Part shown: in pieces, positions 34,113 through 44,800 of the stretch | Layout of the letters: every line of letters begins with the position of its first letter | Numbering within the stretch: position 1 is the first letter of the stretch | Assembly (NCBI RefSeq): GCF_018687785.1 | Contig: NZ_LTBL01000001.1 | Span: 1,603,780 to 1,667,779, forward strand | Source of the DNA: Methanovulcanius yangii | GTDB taxonomy: Archaea > Halobacteriota > Methanomicrobia > Methanomicrobiales > Methanomicrobiaceae | Length of the DNA: 64,000 bases | Direction of reading: 5' to 3' | Translations under genes and position numbers: made by a program | Notes under the pieces: model-generated | Seen by the model: only the letters and a program-made list of their open reading frames with translations | Database searches by the model: none | Told to the model about the DNA's origin: nothing

Positions 34113-37100
34113 ATGTATGGATCTTTCAGGTGTGTAGTGGGGGCACTCCTTGTCTTCCTCCTGGTCGCTGTTACCGGCGCAGCGGCACTGACGGAGGATG
34201 AGATCTCTGTCCTCCCGGATACCACAATAATCACCGCCGGCGATGAGGGCGCCCTCATCACTGTATCAATAGAGAATGCCTCGGCCACCATCGACCGGGT
34301 CACCTTCAGCTACCTTGGTGCGGCGGGCGACCCATCGGGTACCCTGAGTGTGGCAACCGACACCTCGGCACCGTATCAGAGCAGATTTACATCAACCCTC
34401 GCCGGTGACGCGGATATCAGGGTTGCCGTGACGTATCTCGATGGCGGCATTCTCCGGTCAACGGAAAAAACATGCCGCATCCGGGTCATCCCGTCCGACC
34501 CCTATGCCTATACCGTTCCCATAAGTTTTGCCGACGAGGTGCAGGTGACCCAGACGCTGCCGATCACCGTCCTGATGGAGGACATGTACGGCAATACCAT
34601 CAATAATGAGACCGGAGATACCGTCGATTTCTGGGTCTCCACAGAAGGCACGGGGTTCGTCGACGGGGCGACGATATCCCAGCATGTAAATGTGCCGTTC
34701 AGCGCAGATGGGGAGTGCATTGTGACCTTTCAGTCATCAACCATTGCAGGTCCTGCAATCATACTGGTTGACCCGGGACAGGGTTCATACCTTAAGCGCC
34801 TCGTCGTCATCGATATGGTGGCGGAGCGAATCGCGTCAGATATCACTGCATATATCGTCACGGTACCCCACTATCCGGTGCTCTATGAATGTCCGGCGGA
34901 CGGAAGCAGTTACTTCGATATGAGCTATCTGGTACGCGATCAATACGGCAATCCCATCAGCGACTACCAGGTGGACTTCTCGACGACCCTCGGGGAGACC
35001 AAGACCATCTTCACCAATGACAATGGCCTTGGACGACTGGAATATGGCCGCAGGATCGCACTGGGGAACGTAACGGCAACAGCTGTCGCAGGCACCATCA
35101 CCCACGAGCAGGAGCTCATCTTCACCGCAGGGATGGGGACGGATTTCGCCGTCTCCACCAACCCGAACAATCTCCCGAGCGGCGATGTTGACCCCTCGGC
35201 CCGGATTGCCGTACAGGCCAGGGTCTTCAATGATTACGGGACCGGTGTCGCAGGGGAGACCGTCACATTCTGGATCAACAGCGGAACCATCTGGAGTTCA
35301 AACAACATGACCACAGATCCCGGCATCTCCCTTACGGGCGAGAGCGGGTGGACGCACACCTCCGTGCTGACCGCGACGACCGATGTCAATGGGTATGCGA
35401 CCGTCTACTTCAAAGGCGGCTCGTTCCCGGTCAGGGGAGAGGAAGACTTTGATCCCTTCTGCCGCGGAAGCTGCACCATCACTGCGATGTGGAACAGCGA
35501 GTCCAAGGTTTCACCCTTGATCACTTGGAGAAACTACCCGTACCTCAGGGTGGAGACCGAGGTCTCAGAGGTCCAGGTCGCCCCGGGTGATACCCTCAAT
35601 GTGAGCATCCGCCTGATAGGAGACGGCAATGAACTCCTCAGCCACAACCCCATCGATGTGGTCCTCTGCCTCGACCGTGGCGAGGATATGCTCATTACTG
35701 AAGACAAAACCGGGAGGGACAGGATGGAGTTGGCACGGGAGGCTGCCATGTACCTCGTCGGCGGCGGAACGACCGGTGAAATCGGCCTGACACCCGGCAT
35801 GGACCGCGTGGCGCTCATCTCATACAGCGATCCCACAACCAACGACACTTCGGTGTTCCCAGCAGGAACGGCCAACATACTCACGGTCCCCACGACCTTC
35901 AACTGGAAGAAGAACGTCGGAAAGGATGGAAATCCGGGCGATGATGAAACCTATACCAACGCCCATTATTACGGCAACGCCATCACCGCATACAGCGATT
36001 ACGCAACCCTGGACTATGGCTTCAGCTATGGCAATGCAACGGACTGGAGTGCCCTTGAAGACGTTCTCAACGACGTTGTTCCCATCAAGAAGGACGATAC
36101 GGGACAGGCAAGCGCACCGCTCAGACGCGGGCTGAAAGACTCCGTCGAGTATCTCGAGACGCAGGGATCTTCCAGCTCCGTAAAGGCAATCGTGCTTCTC
36201 ATGCAGAATAACTACCGCTACTTCGGCGACCCGTTTGCCGACGGCTCGGTCATGACAGTCGCACCGGACTCCAATACGCTCCCGAAGGGCGGATCGGACT
36301 ATTATCCCTTCGCCGGGCTTTCAGCAGAACAGCAGAACATGGCCCGGTACGCCGCAGATAACGGTATCAAAATCTACGCCATCTACTATCCCACCGGTGC
36401 ATCCGTCAGCGACGAAGCGGTCCCGCAGAGACTTGCCAACGAAACCGGTGGCGAATACTACTTTGCGGCAGACCAGGCAGCGCTGATCGAGGCATTCCGG
36501 GAGATCCGTGACAACCTCCTTCGTGATGCCGGTGTCAACACCCAAGTCAACCTGAACTTCGCCGGCCTTCCCGAGAACTTCACCTACACCGCAAGCGAAC
36601 TCCTCGGCTACGTACCGCCAACGGCTGTCGACTTCTATAACTGGTCGGTAGATGGATACACGCCGACCACACACCTTGCGGGCTACCCGCTCTCCATCAA
36701 CCAGACGGACATGTGGACAGGTGCTGACGGAAGCGATCCCACCTCCCTCACCTTTACCGTCGGCAACGTCACCGTCAAGCAGACCTGGATGACTGAGTTT
36801 ACACTCAGCATCAACGAATCCATCAACCAGCCGGTCAATTTCAGCCTCTTTGCCGACGGGTCGTATGTGGAGTTCGAAAACCAGGACGGCGGCCGTACCC
36901 TGGAACTGCTCCCATCCACCATCATCACGGTAATCCCGGGCCTTACGCCCGAGGGGCTCATCAATGCGACGGTTGCGATCACCAGCTTCGAGGTGACCGA
37001 TCAGGATCCGAACTTCGTGAACCTCGGATGGGAGATCTCCTACAACGGCGACTATCCCATGACAGAGGAGCTCGCCATCAAGGACAAAAACGAACCCGGC

Positions 37101-37301
37101 CCGACATGGAAGACCGTGGGCATCTCCACCCTGCCGCCTGAAGGCGCCACGGATTCATCCGCCATCTATATCGCCGACCTTCCGATTGGCGAGTACCAGG
37201 CACGCATTCACGTGGCAACGGAGGATGCAGGAACCGACGATGCCTACCTCACGTTTGCGGTCGGCGATGTCAATGACGATGTGTATATCCGACTGACCTG
37301 A
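34113..37301 (+). CDS. Secreted Big-1/VWA-like surface protein, paralogue A
   Basis: A 1,062-residue exported protein. The signal peptide GALLVFLLVAVTGAAA is followed by Ig/Big-1-like domains (about residues 26-480; typical segments PITVLMEDMYGNTINNETGD, RDQYGNPISDYQVDFSTTLG, VFNDYGTGVAGETVTFWINS), then a von Willebrand A-like domain (about 505-820) and two beta-sandwich domains to the end. The VWA metal motif DxSxS is DRGED (Asp521), the later threonine region is GQASAPLRRGL, and the third-motif Asp is replaced by Gln698 in VLLMQNNYRYFGDP. No C-terminal anchor is seen; it ends YIRLT. A T-rich terminator follows. First of three tandem paralogues, each with its own promoter; probably a cell-surface or extracellular protein. 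Confidence 0.85.
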   Translation: MYGSFRCVVGALLVFLLVAVTGAAALTEDEISVLPDTTIITAGDEGALITVSIENASATIDRVTFSYLGAAGDPSGTLSVATDTSAPYQSRFTSTLAGDADIRVAVTYLDGGILRSTEKTCRIRVIPSDPYAYTVPISFADEVQVTQTLPITVLMEDMYGNTINNETGDTVDFWVSTEGTGFVDGATISQHVNVPFSADGECIVTFQSSTIAGPAIILVDPGQGSYLKRLVVIDMVAERIASDITAYIVTVPHYPVLYECPADGSSYFDMSYLVRDQYGNPISDYQVDFSTTLGETKTIFTNDNGLGRLEYGRRIALGNVTATAVAGTITHEQELIFTAGMGTDFAVSTNPNNLPSGDVDPSARIAVQARVFNDYGTGVAGETVTFWINSGTIWSSNNMTTDPGISLTGESGWTHTSVLTATTDVNGYATVYFKGGSFPVRGEEDFDPFCRGSCTITAMWNSESKVSPLITWRNYPYLRVETEVSEVQVAPGDTLNVSIRLIGDGNELLSHNPIDVVLCLDRGEDMLITEDKTGRDRMELAREAAMYLVGGGTTGEIGLTPGMDRVALISYSDPTTNDTSVFPAGTANILTVPTTFNWKKNVGKDGNPGDDETYTNAHYYGNAITAYSDYATLDYGFSYGNATDWSALEDVLNDVVPIKKDDTGQASAPLRRGLKDSVEYLETQGSSSSVKAIVLLMQNNYRYFGDPFADGSVMTVAPDSNTLPKGGSDYYPFAGLSAEQQNMARYAADNGIKIYAIYYPTGASVSDEAVPQRLANETGGEYYFAADQAALIEAFREIRDNLLRDAGVNTQVNLNFAGLPENFTYTASELLGYVPPTAVDFYNWSVDGYTPTTHLAGYPLSINQTDMWTGADGSDPTSLTFTVGNVTVKQTWMTEFTLSINESINQPVNFSLFADGSYVEFENQDGGRTLELLPSTIITVIPGLTPEGLINATVAITSFEVTDQDPNFVNLGWEISYNGDYPMTEELAIKDKNEPGPTWKTVGISTLPPEGATDSSAIYIADLPIGEYQARIHVATEDAGTDDAYLTFAVGDVNDDVYIRLT

Positions 37302-37304
37302 AAC

Positions 37305-37328
37305 CCCATTTTTTTTATTTCTTTTTTC
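37305..37328 (+). terminator. T-rich terminator of paralogue A
   Basis: CCCC followed by T8, A, T3, C and T6 directly after the stop. The same CCCC-plus-T-run arrangement follows each of the three paralogues. Confidence 0.6.
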
Positions 37329-37836
37329 GGTTGTTTCCCTTTTCTCTCTCTGCCCTTACCGCTCCATGAATCCGGGAGCCCGGCAGGCCCATCACCGACA
37401 CCTACCACATCATCCATCACCCCGGTGTTGTCTCCCGTCAGATGGCACCGGAAGGAGAAAGAGATGCCCCAAAGCATCAGGAACCCCCCTGCAGGCATTG
37501 CGGCACGTTACTGAGGAGAGGGAGAATGTGCCCATTTCCCTATGATAAAGGTACCATTCCCGCTCAGACAGAGGAGAAACAGCTCAAAAAATACCCAAAA
37601 AATCAGGCAAAATATTATATACATCCTAAAAGTTTTCATGCAGGGAAATATCCTTTCCCCTTCTTGGCAAATCCCCATCACTCATCAACAACACACACAA
37701 AGAGGCCATATTGAGCCCAAAATAGGATTTCTGCTTATAATAATTGGCCAGAATATCACAAGCATTTATATGGGATATGCCCATTTCATCGCAGATCCAT
37801 GCTCCCGGAACGTCCCTATATATGCCTATCGTTCAC
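37329..37836. other. Intergenic region between paralogues A and B
   Basis: About 500 bases, AT-rich in the second half with several TATA-like runs (for example around 37615 and 37766). A 90-codon frame at 37442-37714 lacks promoter, ribosome binding site and family features and is not annotated. Confidence 0.4.
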
Positions 37837-37866
37837 GATATGCAAATATGCATTACAATTATATAC
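37837..37866 (+). promoter_or_regulatory. Promoter of surface protein B with conserved upstream motif
   Basis: GATAtGCAAATaTGCA followed by TTATATAC, aligning with 34060-34089 over about 30 bases. TGCAAATATGCA is a near-palindrome. TATA at 37859-37865 is about 26 bases from the ATG at 37888. Confidence 0.65.
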
Positions 37867-37887
37867 TATCATCCAAAACTGATGATC

Positions 37888-40800
37888 ATGCACAGATCTT
37901 GCTGGCGTGCCGGGGGGGCACTCCTTGTTCTTCTATGTGTTGTCGCGAGTGGAGCGGCGGCACTGACCGAAGACGAGATCTCAATACTCCCCGAAAGCGC
38001 AACAATTACTGCCGGTGATGAGGGAGTACTCATCCAGGCGACGGTTACCAATGCAACCGTCAATGTAGAGCGAGTGACCTTCACCTACCTGGGTCAGACC
38101 GAGGACCCATCGGGACACCTCAGTGTCACATCGACCACGACCGCCACGTACCAGACGGTCTTCACTTCGACCCATGCGGGTGATGCCACCATAGCCGTCA
38201 CGGTCGAGTATAGTGCCGGCGCACAGCATGATGCGTTGACCAGGACCAGCACCGTGCGGGTGATCCCGTCGGATCCCTATGCCTATGCCTCGCCCATCAG
38301 CTTCGCAGCGGGTATACAGGCTGCCTCCACCACCCCTATCACCGTCGTGATGAAGGATGTCTATGGCAACACAATCAACGACGAGACCGGTGCAACGGTT
38401 GAGTTCCAGGTGGCTGCCGAAGGGGCAGGATTCGTCGACGGCGGCGCAACGGTGGACTATATTACCGTTCCCTTCGGGGCGGACGGGAAGTGTGTGGCTA
38501 CCTTCCAGGCACCGGAGACCGCAGGATCTGTTACCGTACGGGTAGACCCCGGTATTGGTTCAACGCTCCAGAAGTTCATCACCCTCACCATTATCGGAGA
38601 AAAAAATCCTGCCGCCATTACGCCGTACATCGTAACGGTCCCCTCTTACCCGGTACCATATGAATGTCTCGCGGATGGCAGCAGCTTCTTCGATATCCGC
38701 TATCTTGTGACCGACCGGTTCGGCAACCCCATCGGCAATTACAAGGTGGTGGCCACCACCACCCTCAACGAGACCACCACCATTGTAACGAACATCAACG
38801 GATTGGCGCACATGACCTACGGCCCGAAGACAGGAATCGGCAATACCACCCTTACTGCAACAGCAGGAGATGTGAACACGTCACAGCTCCTCACCTTCAT
38901 CGGGGGGGAGGGGGCCTCCTTTGCCATCACCGTCAATCCGATCAACCTCCCAAGCGCCGATGTGGATCCGTCAGCGACCATCGCTGTCCAGGGGAGGGTC
39001 TTCAACCTGGCCGGGATCGGTGTTGCCGGTGAGACGGTCTCCTTCTGGGTAACAAGCGGAGATACCTGGAGTTCATCGCCCATGACCGCAGATCCCGCCC
39101 TTTCCCTCACGGGCAACAGCGGGTGGACGCAGTCTGCGATCACCGCAACCACGGATGAGGATGGTATTGCGACGGTCTACTTCAAGGGAGGCACATTCCC
39201 CGTCCACGGCGAAGAAGACTTCGATCCCTTTGCCCGCGGCAATACAACGGTAACAGTGATGTGGAACGATGAGACTCAGAAATCTTCTGTGGTCACGTGG
39301 AGAAACTATCCCTACCTCAGGGTCGAGACCGAAGTCTCCGACTATGCAGTCGCCCCCGGCGATGAACTCAACGTGACCATCCGCCTCATCGGGGATGGCA
39401 ATGAACTGCTTCACCACCTCCCCATCGATGTTGTCCTCTGTCTGGACAGGGGCGAAGATATGCTCCTGGACGAAGGCAAGTCCAACAGGGACCGCATGGA
39501 AGCGGCCAGGGAAGCGGCAATGTTTCTGGTTGGAGGGAGTGCAAACGAAGAGATCGGGTTTACCCCGGGCCTTGACAGGGTGGCCCTTCTCAGCTATAGC
39601 GATATGACAACGGATACATCCGTCTTCCCGTCCGGCACCGCCGATCTGCTCGATCTCCCCATCACCTTCAACTGGAAGAAAAATGTAGGCAAGGACGGGA
39701 ATGGAAATGATGATGAGGACTACACCGACGCACACTATCCGGGAAACGGCATCACCGTATATGATGATTTTTCAACCCTTGACTATGGATTCACCTATAC
39801 CCCGGAAACCAACTGGAACGGCCTGCACAATGCCCTGTGGAACACCGTCCCCGTCAAAAAGGATGACAGCGGCCAGGCAAGCGCACCCCTCAGGCTCGGA
39901 CTCAAGGAGTCCATACAGTATCTCGAGAATAATGCTACCGCCAGCTCGGTCAGGGCTATTGTAGTGCTGATGCAGAACAACTACCGGTACTTTGGGGATC
40001 CCTTTGCAGAGGGAGCCGTGATGACGGTCGACCCGGATGACAATACCCTGAGTCCGGGGTCTGTGAATTACTATGAATTCGCCGACCTCTCCGAGGAGAA
40101 CCAGAACATGGTGAATTATGCCCTCGCAAACGACATCCAGATCTTTACCATTTATTATCCCCAGAGCAGTTCGAGCGATTATCTCGTCCCCCAGCGCCTG
40201 GCAGAAGAGACCGGCGGACAATTCTACTATGCCGGTGACGAGGAACAGCTCAAACTGGCATTCCAGAAGATCAGGGACGAACTGCTCCGCGAGGCGGGTG
40301 TCTCAACCGTCGTCGACCTGAGCTTTGCCGGTGAACTTTCCGAGGGGGTCGACTACACGGCAAGCGAACTCCTCGCCTACGTTCCCCCGACAACGATCGA
40401 CTTTTACAATTGGTCGACAGACCCGCATATCGTCACTGATCACCTCCCGGGATACGCGCTCGACATTGACCAGATGGAGATGTGGACAGGGGAGGACGGT
40501 AGTGCCCCTGCATCCCTCCACTTCGATGTCGGCAACATCACCATCAAACAGACATGGGAGACACAATTCACCCTTCGTATCAATGATTCTGTGATAAAAC
40601 CCCTCAACTTCAGCCTCTTTGCCGAACCTTCATCCGTCTCATTCCAGAACCAGGAAGGCAGCTTCACCGTTGAACAGCTCCCCAAGACGATTATCTCAGT
40701 GATCCCCGGGCTTACTCCGGAAGGGTTGATCAATGCCACCGTAGCGGTGACGGACTTCACTGTGATCGGCCAGGACCCCAGCTTCCTCGACTTCGGGTGG

Positions 40801-41064
40801 AACATCGTCTACAATGGTGACTACGACATGGACGAGATCGTCTACTTCCGCGATACCGGAGACACCAACTGGAAAAAGATAGGAACAAAGATGCTCCCCT
40901 ACGATGGGGACAGTGACTCACTGCCGATGTACATTGCAGATCTCCCCCCCGGGGAGTACGAGGCATGGGTACGGGTTTCCACAGAGGATGCGGGATTTGA
41001 CGATGCCTACACCACCTTTACCATTGGCGACCCCGCCGCCGCCCCTTTTATCCTGTTGACGTGA
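37888..41064 (+). CDS. Secreted Big-1/VWA-like surface protein, paralogue B
   Basis: A 1,058-residue paralogue of protein A with the same domain order: signal peptide (GALLVLLCVVASGAAA), Ig/Big-1-like repeats (MKDVYGNTINDETGATVEFQ, TDRFGNPIGNYKVVATTTLN), VWA-like domain and C-terminal beta domains, ending FILLT. The metal-site motifs are again DRGED (Asp520), GQASAPLRLGL, and VLMQNNYRYFGDP, identical in kind to copy A. ATG 37888 is chosen because it aligns with the starts of A and C (eight residues before GALL) and is 26 bases after the TATA; ATG 37882 is also in frame. An open extension to 37744 crosses the promoter and is rejected. Confidence 0.85.
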   Translation: MHRSCWRAGGALLVLLCVVASGAAALTEDEISILPESATITAGDEGVLIQATVTNATVNVERVTFTYLGQTEDPSGHLSVTSTTTATYQTVFTSTHAGDATIAVTVEYSAGAQHDALTRTSTVRVIPSDPYAYASPISFAAGIQAASTTPITVVMKDVYGNTINDETGATVEFQVAAEGAGFVDGGATVDYITVPFGADGKCVATFQAPETAGSVTVRVDPGIGSTLQKFITLTIIGEKNPAAITPYIVTVPSYPVPYECLADGSSFFDIRYLVTDRFGNPIGNYKVVATTTLNETTTIVTNINGLAHMTYGPKTGIGNTTLTATAGDVNTSQLLTFIGGEGASFAITVNPINLPSADVDPSATIAVQGRVFNLAGIGVAGETVSFWVTSGDTWSSSPMTADPALSLTGNSGWTQSAITATTDEDGIATVYFKGGTFPVHGEEDFDPFARGNTTVTVMWNDETQKSSVVTWRNYPYLRVETEVSDYAVAPGDELNVTIRLIGDGNELLHHLPIDVVLCLDRGEDMLLDEGKSNRDRMEAAREAAMFLVGGSANEEIGFTPGLDRVALLSYSDMTTDTSVFPSGTADLLDLPITFNWKKNVGKDGNGNDDEDYTDAHYPGNGITVYDDFSTLDYGFTYTPETNWNGLHNALWNTVPVKKDDSGQASAPLRLGLKESIQYLENNATASSVRAIVVLMQNNYRYFGDPFAEGAVMTVDPDDNTLSPGSVNYYEFADLSEENQNMVNYALANDIQIFTIYYPQSSSSDYLVPQRLAEETGGQFYYAGDEEQLKLAFQKIRDELLREAGVSTVVDLSFAGELSEGVDYTASELLAYVPPTTIDFYNWSTDPHIVTDHLPGYALDIDQMEMWTGEDGSAPASLHFDVGNITIKQTWETQFTLRINDSVIKPLNFSLFAEPSSVSFQNQEGSFTVEQLPKTIISVIPGLTPEGLINATVAVTDFTVIGQDPSFLDFGWNIVYNGDYDMDEIVYFRDTGDTNWKKIGTKMLPYDGDSDSLPMYIADLPPGEYEAWVRVSTEDAGFDDAYTTFTIGDPAAAPFILLT

Positions 41065-41065
41065 T

Positions 41066-41083
41066 CCCCCAATTCTTTTTTAC
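41066..41083 (+). terminator. T-rich terminator of paralogue B
   Basis: CCCCC, then AATTC and T6 right after the stop codon, like the terminators of copies A and C. Confidence 0.5.
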
Positions 41084-41155
41084 TTCGTCGCCGGAATGCC
41101 GGGATAACGATCGAAAATAGATTTTAGGGTTTTTCTGAAAATCAGGCGAAGTTCC

Positions 41156-41377
41156 CTATTCATCGTCCACATGGATCTTCTGCACCCTCCCAACCCTGCC
41201 GTCGGCAAGGCGCACCTTGATCCCGTGCGGGTGAAACGAAGAGTTGGTGAGAATCTCCCTGACAGTCCCTTCGGTCAGCTTCCCGGTCCGCTGGTCCTGT
41301 TTCATGACGATGCTCACGGCAGCCCCCTGCCGTATGTTCTTTCTCTGTTTTGGATCCGCCCCTGCCTCGTTCTGCAT
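41156..41377 (-). CDS. YwbE family protein (DUF2196)
   Basis: A 73-residue protein with the YwbE signature AAVSIVMKQDQRTGKLTEGT, VREILTNSSFHPHGIKVRLA, then GRVGRVQKIHVDDE. The family is a small KOW/SH3-like barrel of unknown function. ATG 41377 fits the usual family length; an in-frame ATG at 41428 after GGAGGG is also possible. It lies alone on the minus strand between the second and third surface-protein copies. Confidence 0.85.
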   Translation of the reverse strand: MQNEAGADPKQRKNIRQGAAVSIVMKQDQRTGKLTEGTVREILTNSSFHPHGIKVRLADGRVGRVQKIHVDDE

Positions 41378-41817
41378 GCTTCTCGTATCTCCGGTGGAGT
41401 GCCGTCTGCGGCGGGCCTGGTATGGCATCCGCTGTGGGCCCTCCGGTCTGTCTTCATATATTGCACCGGACACCTGATGAAGATCATGAACCGGGCACCA
41501 CCGCCGATTACCATAAATAACCAGCAAAATACCGTCGGTAGGCACGGGTACGACCTGCCGGGCGGACCATATTATGTGAGAGCGCATGCAGATTCCTCGA
41601 AACCGCGAAAATGCACAGACTCCGTACCGGTTTCCACCCCGATGCCATCGGCCTCACCAAGCCTCCGCAGAACGGCACGACCAAAAGTAATATTAATGAT
41701 TTCTCCCATCAGCCAAACAGCTGTTCTGGAGGTATATACCGGTTTTTTTTGGATTACAGGAATTTTCTGTTATCAAATCAGAATGACAGGATATTTCCTG
41801 AATTGTGAGGATAGCTT
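41378..41817. other. Intergenic region between ywbE and paralogue C
   Basis: Contains the ywbE upstream region and an AT-rich part (41680-41830). The frame of paralogue C stays open back to 41171, but this runs antisense over ywbE and lacks start signals. Confidence 0.4.
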
Positions 41818-41829
41818 AATTATATATAG
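41818..41829 (+). promoter_or_regulatory. TATA box of paralogue C
   Basis: AATTATATATAG, centred about 28 bases ahead of ATG 41852. The GCAAAT/TGCA element seen before copies A and B is absent here. Confidence 0.55.
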
Positions 41830-41851
41830 TATGTTTCCATTAATGCGTACC

Positions 41852-44800
41852 ATGGGAAGATTATCCTGGCGTGCCGGGGGGGCACTCCTTCTCTTCCTGT
41901 GTGTTGCTGTTGTGGGAGCGGCGGCACTCACAGCGGAAGAGATCGACATATCCCCTGGCGAGCTAACAATAACGGCCGGAGACGGCGGAGGGATGATCGG
42001 CGTTGAGATCAATGATGGCGCGGTGACCGTCGATCGGGTCACCTTTACGTACCTGAACGCGAGTAGTGATCCATCCGGGAAGCTGAGTGTTACCGATTCG
42101 GCAAATCCCGGCCCTTATCAGACCGTCTTTTCGTCAACCAAAGCCGGTGACGCCTCTATAAAAGTAACCGTCCATTACCGGGTGGGAGACGAGGTACAGA
42201 CTCCGATAGAAAAGGAGTACGATCATATTCGGGTGATCCCCGATGCCCCGTACCAGTACATCGCCATCACCCGTGAAGGAATCGTCCCCGCCGGGGGAAG
42301 CACCCCCATCACTGTTCGGATGAAAGACCGCTACGGTAACGTGATCAATGATGAAACCGGGGATACCGTCGATTTCTGGGTTTCCGTTGACGGTGCTGAG
42401 TTCCAGTACGAAAGCATTACTGCACAGCATGTTGCCGTGCCTTTCAGTGCTTCAGGCAACTGTACGGTCACCTTCCAGGCCCCGGAGAAGGCGGTGCCAG
42501 TCATTATCCGGATTGATCCGGGTTATGGTGCCACTCTTGAACGACTAATTACCATCGATGTTGTGGGTGAACGGGTACCCGTGGCCCTCACCGCGTCGGT
42601 TGTTACGGTGCCAGCATACCCGATACCCTTCCAATGTCTTGCGGACGGGGAGAGTTATTTCAGGGTCAATTACCTCGTCACCGACCGATTCGGTAATGGT
42701 ATCGAGGACTACCCGGTCGACGTCTCGACCAACATGGGTGAGTCGGTAACCATTTACACAGCTGCATCGGGCTACGCCATGATGAATTACGGGCCCAGAA
42801 CCGCGATAGGGACGGTGACCATGATGGCAACCGCCGGCGGCATTGACGCAGAAGATCTAATCCTTCGCTTCACCGGAGGTACGGCAGAGGGATTCGAAAT
42901 AATCGTCAACCCCTCGAATATCCCCAGTGCAGATACTGATGCGTCGGTGGTTTCATCCATCAGTGCACGAGTCAACAACATTGTCGGAACTGGTGTTGCC
43001 GGGGAAACCGTCAATTTTAAAATCAAAACCGGAACCATCACAAACTCAACCATCATGACAGATCCGGTGCTTACTTACGCACGGGACGACGCAACTGGAC
43101 CGGAAATACTGACCGTTACCACTGATGAGGAGGGATATGCGACCGTGTACCTTCATGCCGGTGCCTTCCCCGAGCAAGGCGAAGAGGGTTTTGACCCGTA
43201 TGCCCTGGGCAGCTGCATCGTCGATGTCTCCTGGAATGGCAAGACTAAGAACACAGGTAACATCACGTGGCGTAATTACCCCTACCTCCGTGTCGAGACG
43301 AGTGTATCCGCTGATGTCGTGGCACCCGGCGATACCCTGGATGTCACCATCCACCTCATTGGCGATGGGAACAACTACCAGGATCATGGCCCAATCGATG
43401 TGGTCATCTGCCTCGACCGTGGCGAGGACATGCTCATTTCTGAAGGCCTGAAAGACCGGATGGAGATTGCACGTGAAGCAGCAATGATCCTGGTGACAGG
43501 AGGCAACAATGGTATCAGCTTTGATCCCGATAATGACAGGGTCGCACTTATCACCTACAGCGACCCGACGACGACAGATGATATTGTATTCCCGTTAGGT
43601 GTTGCCGATATTCTAACGGTACCCGGCACTTTCAACTGGAAAAAGAATGTCGGAAAGGATGGAAACAAGAATGATGACGAAGAATATATCGGGAATTATT
43701 CTGGAAACGGCAACACGATATACAATAGTTATGCGACCGTAGACTTCGAGTTCGGTTCAGAAGCTGGAGCAAACTGGATCAACCTCCATGATGTGCTTTG
43801 GAAGGTTGTTCCCATCAAAAAGGACGACTCGGGCCAGGCAAGTGCACCCCTCAGGCTCGGCCTTGCAAAATCCATTCAATACATAGAGGAGAACTCCGGA
43901 AACCCTGAAGCGGTAAAGGCAATCGTGCTTCTCATGCAGAACAATTACCGCTACTTCGGCGACCCGTTTGCCGAAGGACCGGTGATGACGGTGCTTCCGG
44001 ATTCAAATACCCTCGCAAAGGGCGGTGCCCCGTATTACCAATTTTTACCCAATGATGAATACCTCGACAACGGCGCAACAGTACCGCCCCAGAATATGGT
44101 CGAGTATGCCAAAGCCAATGGCATAAAAATATACGCGATATATTACCCCAGCGGTGGTTCCGTCAGCGATGAGGCGGTGCCAAAGCGACTTGCCGAAGAG
44201 ACCGGCGGAGAATACTTCTTCGCAGGAGACGAGGCGGCGCTCGAAGAGGCTTTCCACGAAATCAGTCTCGCTTTGCTCCGTGAGGCCGGTATCCATACCA
44301 GCGTTGACCTCACCTTTGCCGAACTGCCGGATGATGTCACCTACACGGCAACGGATCTGCTCTCGTATGAACCGTATACCAATGTAGACTTCTTCAACTG
44401 GACAACATACCCCTATGCGGCAGCGTCTCAGGAAGACCGCCTCCCCGGCTTCGCGTATGTGGTGGACCAGACGGACATGTGGGAAGCGACAGGAGATTAC
44501 GCCGGAAATGAGCCAGGAACTCTTCAGTTTGAAGTAGGGAACGTCTCGGTCAAGCAGACCTGGATGACACAATTCTCCCTCATGATCAATGCATCCATCA
44601 CCGAACCGATTAACTTCACCCTCTTTGCGCCGGGGTCTATGGTCGAGTTTGAGAGCGGTGAGGATGTCATCACGGAAATCATCCCTGCGGTTATCGTGAC
44701 CGTCATGCCCGGCCTTACCCCACAAACGCTGTTCGATGCAACGATTGATGTGGATCATCTTAATCTCACAGATTGGGATGCATCCTTTGCCTACTTCGAG

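Noticed and set aside
37442-37714. 90-codon frame between surface proteins A and B
   Set aside because: No promoter, ribosome binding site or protein-like composition; probably chance.
37744-37887. N-terminal extension of surface protein B
   Set aside because: It crosses the conserved promoter element and puts 48 residues in front of a clear signal peptide.
41171-41851. N-terminal extension of surface protein C
   Set aside because: It would run antisense over ywbE and past the TATA box; copies A and B show that the protein starts eight residues before GALL.
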